Position numbers and translations under genes: made by a program
The notes under the pieces: generated by a model
What the model saw: only the letters and a program-made list of their open reading frames with translations
What the model was told of the DNA's origin: nothing
Database searches by the model: none
In this document: piece by piece, positions 47,867-57,500 of the stretch
Position numbering within the stretch: position 1 is the first letter of the stretch
Layout: each line of letters begins with the position of its first letter
Assembly (NCBI RefSeq): GCF_020523925.1
Contig: NZ_JAJAPW010000001.1
Span: forward strand, 806,001-870,000
Direction: 5' to 3'
Origin: Neotamlana laminarinivorans
GTDB lineage: Bacteria; Bacteroidota; Bacteroidia; Flavobacteriales; Flavobacteriaceae
Length of the DNA stretch: 64,000 bases

Positions 47867-49668
47867 AACTTTACTTTATTGATAACTTTTAATATTTTAG
47901 AGAATACTTCATTATTTTCATAAATCCCTTGAAATTCATTAGATTTTGGTCCATAGGCGAATATAGGTACCATAGTTGCGGTATGATCGTAGCTTATAAA
48001 ATCGCCTTCAATAATACTATGGTTTACATCTCCACTAGAAACACTAAACCCGGATGTTTCGTGATCTGCTGTAATTATTACTAAGGTTTCTTGGTTAGTA
48101 TCTGCAAATTTTATTGCTTCTGTAATTGCTCTATCAAAATCTATAGTTTCGGTTACAATGCCTTCTGTATTGTTGTGATGTCCAAAGGAATCTATTTGTG
48201 CAGCTTCAACCATTAAAAAAAACGGTTCGTTACTTTTGTTTAAAAATTTAATAGCTTTTTCTGTAGTATTAGCCAATAAATTTTCTCTTCCAGCCATTAT
48301 TGATGGCACGCTATTTTCCGAGAAAAACACCCCTACTCTTTTGGCCTTGGTAGACTCTATTTCATTTAAAGGAAAAATTTCGAAGGTTTCAGAAAGATTT
48401 ACATTTTTAAACGATGCTTGCCCTCCTCCTGCAAAAAAGTTAAGGTTACTTTTAATTAAATCTGAAGCTATTTCAAAATCCATAGATCGATCTACTTGAT
48501 GGGCATAAAATGCGGCCGGAGTAGCTCCTGTAATTTCATCTGTTGTAATAATTCCTGTTTTATAACCATTATTACTCAAAACATCTGTTATAGAGTTTAT
48601 AGGCTTACCATAAATATTTGTACCAATTGCTCTGTTGTTTGTTTTCTCGCCGGTGGCTAAAGCTGTTCCTGCGGCTGCAGAATCGGTCGTAAAATCGTCT
48701 GCAGATTGAGTTTTAATAAAGCCTATATTTTTTAATTGCGTTAATGTTAGCTCTCCTTTATTAGCCAAAGTTGCTGCCGATATTTGAGATAATCCATTGC
48801 CATCTCCTATTAATAATATTACATTTTTTACTTTTTTATTTGCCCCATCTAATTTAAAAGTTGGCTTATATACTGGCGATTTTAATGTGAAATTTTTGCG
48901 GTTTTTTTCTAAACTATTCACGTAATTACTACACCTATTTGGCATATCTGTATTAATAACGTTAACACCTAAATCTATAAAAGTACGCCACGCTGTTTTA
49001 GAGTCTGGAGTTGCCCAAAACCTAAAGGGTTTATTGTATTTTTTTGCGATTTTAATTACAGAATCTACGCGCCTATAATCTGTATGTGTTAAACGCCCTT
49101 TACCTCCCCATTTTGAAAAATCTTTAAAACTTGTGCTTACCATAGCTACTTTTTTAAGATTTTCTGGAGATAGCTTTTCATTTAAATTTTGATGATCGAA
49201 ATAAATAAAATCCGGGTAATTTTTATAGTATTTACTAGCTGGCCTGCTGCCTGAAATTATAATTTTAATATTTGGGTGTTTTACAATGCTTGGGTATTCA
49301 TTTAAAACAGAAATAATTTTGGTTAATGTTTTTTCGGCGTTTTGCTTAACATCTAAAAACAAATTTAAATTAGTAATATTACTGTTGTGGTTTGCTACGG
49401 CATTTTTTAACGGATTAAGGTATAATTTTTTTAAAGTGTTTTTTTTATTTATTTCTGCCTTGGTATGCGCTACCATTAAAGAATCGTTAACTAAAAAAAT
49501 GTCGGCTTCAATGCTATTTAACCCATTAGAAAAAGCAACCCAAAACGGTACATTTTGTAAATAATCGTTATGACTATGAATTAAAACCGAATTACTATTT
49601 TGTGCAAAACCTTTACAGGTTATTACAATACTAAAAACAACTAAAAGTGTATTTATTAATTTACTCAT
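47863..49668 (-). CDS. GDPD-like phosphodiesterase fused to alkaline phosphatase
   Basis: 601 residues with a signal peptide (cleavage near GFAQ). Residues about 27-255 resemble glycerophosphodiester phosphodiesterases (IHSHNDYLQN, LNSIEADIFLVNDSLMVAH). Residues about 275-600 are an alkaline phosphatase: LLIGDGNGLSQISAA (metal Asp), TTDSAAAGTALATGEK (Ser nucleophile) and TADHETSG (metal Asp/His). One chain could cut a phosphodiester and then release phosphate from the product. It follows susD after a hairpin terminator and overlaps the phosphoesterase gene by 4 bp. Confidence 0.92.
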   Translation of the reverse strand: MSKLINTLLVVFSIVITCKGFAQNSNSVLIHSHNDYLQNVPFWVAFSNGLNSIEADIFLVNDSLMVAHTKAEINKKNTLKKLYLNPLKNAVANHNSNITNLNLFLDVKQNAEKTLTKIISVLNEYPSIVKHPNIKIIISGSRPASKYYKNYPDFIYFDHQNLNEKLSPENLKKVAMVSTSFKDFSKWGGKGRLTHTDYRRVDSVIKIAKKYNKPFRFWATPDSKTAWRTFIDLGVNVINTDMPNRCSNYVNSLEKNRKNFTLKSPVYKPTFKLDGANKKVKNVILLIGDGNGLSQISAATLANKGELTLTQLKNIGFIKTQSADDFTTDSAAAGTALATGEKTNNRAIGTNIYGKPINSITDVLSNNGYKTGIITTDEITGATPAAFYAHQVDRSMDFEIASDLIKSNLNFFAGGGQASFKNVNLSETFEIFPLNEIESTKAKRVGVFFSENSVPSIMAGRENLLANTTEKAIKFLNKSNEPFFLMVEAAQIDSFGHHNNTEGIVTETIDFDRAITEAIKFADTNQETLVIITADHETSGFSVSSGDVNHSIIEGDFISYDHTATMVPIFAYGPKSNEFQGIYENNEVFSKILKVINKVKL

Positions 49669-49683
49669 AAAATATTAATTTTA

Positions 49684-49716
49684 AAAAAGTGCTGGTAGTA
49701 AATACCAGCACTTTTT
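49684..49716 (-). terminator. Strong hairpin between susD and the phosphatase genes
   Basis: Perfect 14-bp stem AAAAAGTGCTGGTA (49684-49697) / TACCAGCACTTTTT (49703-49716), 5-nt loop. Read on the reverse strand it ends in a T run 16 bp before the alkaline-phosphatase start. It should stop most transcripts from susCD and let only read-through reach the phosphatases. Confidence 0.9.
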
Positions 49717-49746
49717 ACTCATGAAACTTAAACTACTAAATGCTAT

Positions 49747-51333
49747 TTACCAGTTTATATTTTGAGGAATACCTGAAGATTCTATAACCTCAACAGGTAT
49801 TGGCCAAACGTGCATATAGCTAGCATCAAAACTTCTGGCCGCTCTTACTTCTTCTACACTATAGCTAGAATAGGGATCGGATTTATCTGTATGAATTCTA
49901 CCATAAGAAGGTTGACTATAGGTTGACTCTGCATCTCCCCAACGTACTAAATCGAAATGTCTATTAGCAAACTCGCCTGCAAACTCTACTCTTCTTTCAT
50001 TCTTTAAATTTTCAAGTGTTGCCCCTGTTATGGCATTTAAACCTGCTCGGTCTCTCACTAAGTTTAAAGGTTCATCACCATCTAATCCTTGCATAATTAA
50101 TGCTTCGGCTTTCATTAATAAAATTTCTGAATAACGCATTAATGGCACATTATAAATAGTTCCTGGGTTATTACCATTTGAATTGATGTAAACACCTACT
50201 GGGTCTTCAAAACCATATTCGTACATGTATTTATTAAACTGAAATCCTGATAATGAATTTTCTGATTGATACGCTCTTGTTTCTCCAAAAAATTCGAATT
50301 CGTCACCAAATTTTAAAATGGTTACTTCACGGCGTGCATCATCTTCTTCAAAAGCATTATATAAACCTTCGGTAGGTTGGTAATACCCCCAGCCATTGTA
50401 TAAACCCCAGCCTGTGTTTTCTAACATAACACCTGGTAATTTACTACCGTCGTCTACTCCTGAATCTACAGACCATATATACTCCGATGTCCAGTTATTT
50501 AAATGGCTATGTAACAATCTGTAGTCTTCCTCTGGATTATCTGTATCTATTAAAGCTCTACCCGAACCTGAATTTGTAACAGCATCACAGTATGTAACTA
50601 CTTCCTGCCACTTACTATCGTCGTACTGTGCCCAGTATAAATTTGTTTTTGCTATATATGCTAAAGCTGCATCTTTGTGTGCTCTTCCGTAATCGCCAGA
50701 GCTGTAAGACGTGTAAAGAGGTAATAATTGAGCAGCTAATTCTAAGTCTTCAATAATTTGCTCATAATTTTCAATAACACTCGCTGGCCTAGAATAAGAT
50801 CCTGCTTCATCATTCATATTATCTACTGTAACTATAGGCACTCCTCCGTTTAAACCATTATCACCATAAGTGTGTGCTAACCAGAAATAATGAAACCCTC
50901 TCATAAAATAAGCTTCTCCTAAATATTGATTTTTTAAATCTTCATCAATATCCATATTAGGCACATTAGCCAACACATCGTTTGCACGACGAATTATTTT
51001 ATAACATTGTGGATACATCCAGTAAGTATAGCTTTCGGTTCCTGTTGTATTAAAGTTCGCAATATTATCTGCGGTTGCATTAACTCGTCCAGTTATCATA
51101 TCGTCTGATGCGTTTATGTACCACATAAAACCTCGGCTAAACATATCTTCATCTTTCATGTAATAGTACATGCTATTTACGGCCTCGGTAGCATCTTGTT
51201 CGTTTTGCCAAAAGTTACCCGAAGAACTACTTCCTATAGGTTCTAAATTTGTAAATTCATCTGAGCAAGACACTAAAACTATACTTATTATAAGTAGTAT
51301 TAGTTGTTTTGTTTTATTTATATTTTTTCTCAT
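49747..51333 (-). CDS. SusD/RagB-family lipoprotein of the phosphatase locus
   Basis: 528 residues. Lipobox IVLVSC then SDEFTNLEPIG is the SusD start. Helical SusD core: LGEAYFMRGFHYFWLAHTYGD; C-terminus with RRVEFAGEFANRHFDLVRWGD and the usual MHVWPIPVEVI ending. It binds the substrate at the cell surface for its SusC partner, whose stop is 19 bp upstream. Its phosphatase neighbours suggest a phosphorylated ligand rather than a plain glycan (inference). Confidence 0.94.
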   Translation of the reverse strand: MRKNINKTKQLILLIISIVLVSCSDEFTNLEPIGSSSSGNFWQNEQDATEAVNSMYYYMKDEDMFSRGFMWYINASDDMITGRVNATADNIANFNTTGTESYTYWMYPQCYKIIRRANDVLANVPNMDIDEDLKNQYLGEAYFMRGFHYFWLAHTYGDNGLNGGVPIVTVDNMNDEAGSYSRPASVIENYEQIIEDLELAAQLLPLYTSYSSGDYGRAHKDAALAYIAKTNLYWAQYDDSKWQEVVTYCDAVTNSGSGRALIDTDNPEEDYRLLHSHLNNWTSEYIWSVDSGVDDGSKLPGVMLENTGWGLYNGWGYYQPTEGLYNAFEEDDARREVTILKFGDEFEFFGETRAYQSENSLSGFQFNKYMYEYGFEDPVGVYINSNGNNPGTIYNVPLMRYSEILLMKAEALIMQGLDGDEPLNLVRDRAGLNAITGATLENLKNERRVEFAGEFANRHFDLVRWGDAESTYSQPSYGRIHTDKSDPYSSYSVEEVRAARSFDASYMHVWPIPVEVIESSGIPQNINW

Positions 51334-51352
51334 GATTGCTTTTTAATTTTTA

Positions 51353-54300
51353 TTAAAATGAAAATGATAACCCTCCAGAGATTGTTCTTGATAATGGATA
51401 TTTACCAATGTCTAAACCAATACCTCCAACTTCTGGATCCATACCGGAATAATTTGTAATTGTAAAAACATTTTCTGCAGAAAGGTATACTCGTAAAGAA
51501 CTGTTTTCTATTAATTGATTCATAATATCACTTGAAAAAGTATAGCCTAAGTTTACATTTTTTAATCTTAAATATGATGCATCTTCTAAATACCAACTTG
51601 AAGCTGTACCAAAGTTTTGATTATTATCTGTAGTTGAAATAATTGGAATATCTATGTTTGTGTTGGTTTCTGTCCAAGCGTTTAACACTCTAGAATCTAG
51701 ATTATAGCCTTGTGACGATGCATTATAAGCCGTGTACTTATAACCGTTAAAAGCTTTAGCGCCAGATACACCTTGAAACATAACTCCTAAATCGAAGCCT
51801 TTATAATCTACATTAAAATTAAAGCTATAGGTTACATCGGGTTGATAAGAACCCATATATACTTTATCGTTATTATCTATTTGTCCATCGTTATTAGTAT
51901 CTGCAAACTTAAAATCTCCAGGTACTGCGTTAGGTTGAATTAGCTCACCATCGTTAGTGTAAGCGTCAATTTCAGCTTGACTATTAAATATACCCAAGTA
52001 AGGCACTAGATAATATGAATATAGTTCTTCTCCAGGAGTTGAACGGTAAGGATAAAGTGTACTACGAACATTGGTACTATGGTCTATATAATTTATTCCA
52101 CTTTGGTTATAGCCATCTAAATTTACTAGTTCGTTATCTATGAAGCTAGCATTAGCTCTTGCCGAAAAACCAACTTCTCCAAAAGTTTTTCTGTATCCTA
52201 AAGACACTTCTAAACCATAATTTTTAACTTCTCCCCCATTTACGTATGCTGCTTCTGTACCTTGATGAAGATCTTCTAACCCTTCAAGAATCATATCTTT
52301 TGTTTGCTTTTCGAAATAATCTAAAGTTACCGAGAAACTTCTATTAAAAAATTCGGCATCAATACCAAAATCTAATGACTCTGATGTTTCCCATTTTAAG
52401 TCTGGGTTAGATTGTTGCCCTATATAAACACCTCTATCATCTAACTCACCATCTTCACCTATAATTACCGTGGTAGAGTATAATGGCACGTTAAATGAGT
52501 AGTAACCAACAGAATTAATATTACCTATTTGACCCCATGAAGCCCTTATTTTTAATTCGTTTACGGCATCTAGATTAAAAAAATCTTCTTTACTAATTCT
52601 CCAACCTAAAGAAGCTGATGGGAAAAAATCTGCTTGATTTTGTTCGGCTAAACGAGAACTCTCATCTCTACGGATACTTAATGATGTATAATATTTATTA
52701 TCAAAGTTATACATAGCTCTACCAACCGCCGATGTTAATGCATCTTCGTAAGCCGTACTGCTATAATTATCTATTTGACTTGCGTTACCTACATATTGAT
52801 TGTAAGCTTCTTCACTACTAAAACCACTAGCTTGTGTATAAAAATATTCGTAATTTGTTTTTTGTGATGAATACACAGCTGTTACATCTATGTTGTGCTT
52901 ACCAAAAGATTTTTTATAGTTTAATTGGTTATCCCAAATCCATCTATTTTCATCGGAGTACGATTGGTATAGGTAATTCTCTAAAGTTGTTCTACCTATT
53001 TCTGTAATCATTGGATAAAAACGTTTGAATTTTTCACCTTGATAATTGTAACTGTAATTTGTTTTAAAAGTTAAACCTTCTAGAATATCGTATTCTAAAT
53101 ACACATTGGCGTTAATATTATTTACAGGGTTTGTAGTTGTTGGTCTTAAAAGTAAAGCCACAGGATTATATACATCTCCGTAGGCGCCTGCAAATTCTGT
53201 TAAATCTTCTGATACAGTACCATGAAAGTTTCCTTCTTCATCGTAAACAGGTGCTGCTGCAGGCATATAAATTGCGTTTATAATAGCTCCTGAATAAGAA
53301 CTGGTTGTGCTTGTACCCAAAGCATTTGTTCTTGAAAAATATACATTCTCTCCAAGTGTTAATTTATTTGAAAGTTGATGATCTGATTTTAACCTAAACG
53401 AATAACGCTCTGACTCTGTTCCAATTAACACACCCTCCTTTTTATTATACCCAAACGAAGTCATGTAATTAGAATGCTCACTACCTCCACTAACATTTGC
53501 ATTTAAATTATATGTAGCAGCGGTTCTAAAAATTTCATCAATCCAATCTGTGCGCGTTACTTGCCCCCAAGGGTTTAAAGAGGCATCGTGTGCAGATAAC
53601 CTTTGTGTACCACCATTATCTGCAGCTAGATTATATATATTTGCTTGCTGTTCTGCATTTAAAGCAGATGGTAGATTGGTAGCTGTTTGTAAGCCGCCAT
53701 AGAAATCTAAATTTACCTTTGGTTTACCTTTAGCGCCCTTTTTAGTGCTAATTACAATAACACCCGAAGCTGCTTGAGCACCATAAATAGCGGCTGCCGC
53801 AGCATCTTTTAATATTGATACAGACTCTATATCGTTAGGGTTAATTGCTGGCCCATAATATGGTACACCATCTACAACGGTTAAAGCAGTTTCATCGCTA
53901 ATAGAACCAAGCCCACGTACTACAATATTTGCACTTTCACTAGGATCTCCTCCTTGTTGTAATACCGTAACACCTGCTACGTTTCCTTGTAAAAAATCGG
54001 AGAAATTTGATACTGGTCGCGTAGTAATATCCTCAATAGCATTTACTTGTGAAATTGAGGTAACAATATCGCCCTTTTTAGATGACCCATAACCTATTAG
54101 CAACACCTCATTTAACGCACTAATTTCTTCGGTTAAGCTTATTTTTAAATTTTGATTTCCTGAATACGAAACTTCTGTTGTTGCATAACCTATTGAAGAT
54201 ATAACTAAAACACCATCTGAATTATTTAAGGTGATGGTAAAGTTACCATCAAAATCTGTGGCAACTCCATTTAATGGAGTTCCTTTTTCTACTACAGACG

Positions 54301-54418
54301 CTCCTGGTATAGGCATATTATCTATATTAGAAATTACATTTCCTGATACCGTTACTTGCGAAAAACAATATGTTATTGTTGCAAATAATAATACCAATGT
54401 TAAAGTTGTTTTTTTCAT
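51353..54418 (-). CDS. SusC/RagA-family TonB-dependent transporter of the phosphatase locus
   Basis: 1021 residues. Signal peptide (MKKTTLTLVLLFATITYCFSQ in outline), carboxypeptidase-like domain (VTVSGNVISNIDNMPIPGA), TonB-box region LNEVLLIGYGSSKKG, plug (LTVVDGVPYYG; SVSILKDAAAAAIYGAQA) and barrel ending in GGLSFSF. The ATG at 54418 was chosen; an upstream start at 54445 adds nine residues before the signal peptide. It forms the import channel with the following SusD. Its promoter region holds a TACATTTG box and an 11-bp tandem repeat. Confidence 0.94.
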   Translation of the reverse strand: MKKTTLTLVLLFATITYCFSQVTVSGNVISNIDNMPIPGASVVEKGTPLNGVATDFDGNFTITLNNSDGVLVISSIGYATTEVSYSGNQNLKISLTEEISALNEVLLIGYGSSKKGDIVTSISQVNAIEDITTRPVSNFSDFLQGNVAGVTVLQQGGDPSESANIVVRGLGSISDETALTVVDGVPYYGPAINPNDIESVSILKDAAAAAIYGAQAASGVIVISTKKGAKGKPKVNLDFYGGLQTATNLPSALNAEQQANIYNLAADNGGTQRLSAHDASLNPWGQVTRTDWIDEIFRTAATYNLNANVSGGSEHSNYMTSFGYNKKEGVLIGTESERYSFRLKSDHQLSNKLTLGENVYFSRTNALGTSTTSSYSGAIINAIYMPAAAPVYDEEGNFHGTVSEDLTEFAGAYGDVYNPVALLLRPTTTNPVNNINANVYLEYDILEGLTFKTNYSYNYQGEKFKRFYPMITEIGRTTLENYLYQSYSDENRWIWDNQLNYKKSFGKHNIDVTAVYSSQKTNYEYFYTQASGFSSEEAYNQYVGNASQIDNYSSTAYEDALTSAVGRAMYNFDNKYYTSLSIRRDESSRLAEQNQADFFPSASLGWRISKEDFFNLDAVNELKIRASWGQIGNINSVGYYSFNVPLYSTTVIIGEDGELDDRGVYIGQQSNPDLKWETSESLDFGIDAEFFNRSFSVTLDYFEKQTKDMILEGLEDLHQGTEAAYVNGGEVKNYGLEVSLGYRKTFGEVGFSARANASFIDNELVNLDGYNQSGINYIDHSTNVRSTLYPYRSTPGEELYSYYLVPYLGIFNSQAEIDAYTNDGELIQPNAVPGDFKFADTNNDGQIDNNDKVYMGSYQPDVTYSFNFNVDYKGFDLGVMFQGVSGAKAFNGYKYTAYNASSQGYNLDSRVLNAWTETNTNIDIPIISTTDNNQNFGTASSWYLEDASYLRLKNVNLGYTFSSDIMNQLIENSSLRVYLSAENVFTITNYSGMDPEVGGIGLDIGKYPLSRTISGGLSFSF

Positions 54419-54442
54419 TAAAATACATTTTTTGGTTTGTGT

Positions 54443-54450
54443 CAAATGTA
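54443..54450 (-). promoter_or_regulatory. -7 box for susC of the phosphatase locus
   Basis: Reverse-strand TACATTTG matches TAnnTTTG, 24 bp before the start at 54418. No -33 TTG is seen at the normal distance, as expected for a promoter that needs an activator. Confidence 0.5.
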
Positions 54451-54552
54451 TTTTACTGGATTAGCTTTTGGGGGTAAAATTGTTTCAGTAAGGTGTATAA
54501 TGCGTTCAAATTCGGTGCTTATTTTTACTAAAAAAGATAAATTTTGTTACAC

Positions 54553-54573
54553 TAACATTAGGTTAACATTAGG
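54553..54573 (-). promoter_or_regulatory. Tandem direct repeat, likely site for the AraC-type regulator
   Basis: TAACATTAGG occurs at 54553-54562 and 54564-54573, an 11-bp period, about one helical turn. It lies between the HTCS stop and the susC -7 box (about 103 bp from the box). AraC-type domains contact two successive major grooves on one face, so in-phase repeats suit such a protein. The encoded HTCS regulator directly upstream is the obvious binder (inference). Confidence 0.5.
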
Positions 54574-54597
54574 CTAATCTTACAGAAACAATACAAA

Positions 54598-57500
54598 CTA
54601 ACAATACTGTGCTTTGAATTCTTTTGGACTACACCCAAAATGCTTTTTAAAAGATCTACCAAAATATTTTGGGTCGTTGTAACCACACTCGAAACTAATT
54701 TCTGATATGTTTAAGTTTTTTGATTTTAATAATGTTGCTGCCTTTTGTAAACGAAGTGATGTAATAATGTCTGATGGTGATTTTTGAAGTAACTCTTTAA
54801 ATAAACGATAACATTTAACTCGAGATATACCCATTTTATATACCAACATTTCAACATTAAATAAAGGGTTTGAGAGTTCGTTTTTTATAATTTCAAGCCC
54901 TGATTTTAACAACTTATCGTTTGGAGATAATATTTTAGTTTCTGAGGTTAGAATATTGAAAATTTCTTTTTGTAAACTGGCGTGTAATACTTTATCTTTT
55001 TTATTAATTAATGCCGTTATTTTTTTTATTATTAGTTGGTCGCTTGCTGGCATTTGTACTAATACATCAATACCAAAATCTGTTATTTGTTCTTGCATAC
55101 CATAGGCTATATCTTCAGATATATATAACATTGGTACTTTTACATTTTTTATTAATTTATTTTGTTTTAAAGCATTAAAAAAGCCTACCAATTCCTTTGA
55201 AAATTTTGCCTGATAAAACACCATAATATCTACAGAAATTTGATTTAATGCCACTATTAAATCTTCAATACTGTTTTCAAATATCAAATTAAATCCTTTG
55301 TTTTCTAATATTTGATTGGCTATGCTATTGTTTTCTTTTTCTGTAAAAATTAATATGGTTTGATTAAATTTATTTTCTTGATTCTGTTTTTCAAAATGTT
55401 TCCAGTTTACTATGTTTAATTTTGGAGGTTCGTTTTCTACCAATTCAAAAGGTATAGACATTGTAATGCTTGTTTGGTCCTCAATTTTGTTTTCTAAATT
55501 ACCTTCTAAATTGCCCAACAATACTTTAACAGATTCAAAATAAGGACTATAACTTAATATATTTTTCAAATTAGCTTTTAAAACAGAACTATTAGTATTT
55601 AGTATTATTAAAATATTATTTACTTCGGTAATAATATTTATGTTTAAAGCGCTTCCTGTCTCAATGTACTTTACTGTATCGGTGAAAAAATATTGTAATA
55701 ACAATCTAAACCTTAAAACATCAATAAAAATCCAACTTTGTATAACTTCAATATTACATTTTAAATTAATATTTTGAAATTGAGCCTGCTTATTTAATTT
55801 TGCTACGGTATGCTTTAATAATCTTGGTAGTATAATTGCCGTTTTTTTTACTGGGCCAATATCTTTAATATGATCTAAATAATTCCACTCAGATATTAAT
55901 TCAACCAACTTCCCCGATTCTTTAATTATTTCTTCTTTTAATAAATTGTTGTTTTCAAACTTGTTTACTTTTTTTATGATTTTAAAAATTGGTTCTTGAA
56001 ATTGTGATAGTACGAATGTTTTAAATTTTTCAACTTCAAAATCTTCATTTTTTAAATTAGTATGTAGGTTTAAAAGTTTTTCTTTTTGCTCTAATATTTG
56101 CCTATTTTTCTTATCTAACTGTATATTAAACAATTGTAAGTCTTGCTTTTGTTTTTCAATAACCTTAGTTCTTAAAAGTATTTGGTTCTCAAGTTTTTGT
56201 TCTGTTTTTTTTGCTATTCTATTTTTTATAGTAATTACCAATACAATACCTAAACATAAGGCACCTATTAAAAACCCGTAAAATAATGTTGTTTTATAAA
56301 ATGGTTTTTTAATAATTAAATTAAGAAATTCTTGTTCAATTTCATTTTCTTTTCTTAAAAGCAAAGTATAAATTCCAGGCTTTAAATTTTTATATACAAC
56401 TTTTTTAGATTCTGTAATTGGTAACCAGTTTTTGTTTACACCGTCTAGTTTATAAAAATTGTGCGGTTTACTTTTATCTAAAAAACTAATAATTGTAAAA
56501 TCTAATTCAAGTGAATTAGTATTATAACTCTTTAAAATTTGAGATTTAAAAGTGCTACTACCATCTACCAAGACAGTAACGCTAGAAGATATTTTATTTT
56601 CCTTTAAACCATTAGGGTTAAAATAATTTAAGCCATTTACCCCTCCAAAAAACAACAATCCTTTTTTGTCTTGATAATATGCGCCTTCTGAAAACTCTGA
56701 TGCTTGCCAACCTTCGTTTGGATTATAACCCGTTACCTTGTACGTGCTTTTATTTATGTTTGCAATACCCTTGGTTGTACTTACCCAAAAATGATTTTTA
56801 TTTTTTAAAATACTGTAAACCATATGACTTGGTAAACCATTTTCCTCAGTTATATTTTTAATTACTTTTTTATTTTCGTTCAATACAGATATTCCCCCTA
56901 AAGAAGCAACCCAATAATAATTATTTGTAAGATCTTTATAAACACAATAAATACTATTGCCTAAAAGGTTATTTGATGTTGTTATTTGCTGTATTTTTTC
57001 TGTTGAAATGTTATAAATAAAAATGCCATTTTGCTCTGTACCAACAATAATTTCGTTAGCTATTTTTTTTACGTTTCTAATATTTAATTTTGAAAATAAC
57101 TCTTGCCCATTAAAATGCTCAAATTTATTTTTTTTAAGATTAAATTTGGCTAAACCACCCCAACAGCCAATCCATAATTGATTATTATCATCCTCAAAAA
57201 CAGAATAATTTCTATTATTAGGAAATAAACCGTTGTCCTCTGCTTTAAAAAATTTGTAATTATTGTTTTTTATTTGAATTAACCCTGCGTAAGTACCCAC
57301 CCAAATACTACCATCGCTTGCGGTAAAAAGCATACGAATGCGTTCCCAATCTTTATTAACTTTTGCTTCTGCTATTTTAAATTTTTGGTAACATTGTGTG
57401 GTAAGATCAAAATAATACAATCCACTATTATAATAACCAAGCCAGATAACTCCATTATTGTCTTTTGTTATAGCTCTTAAAGTTTCGTTGGGTAAATGCG

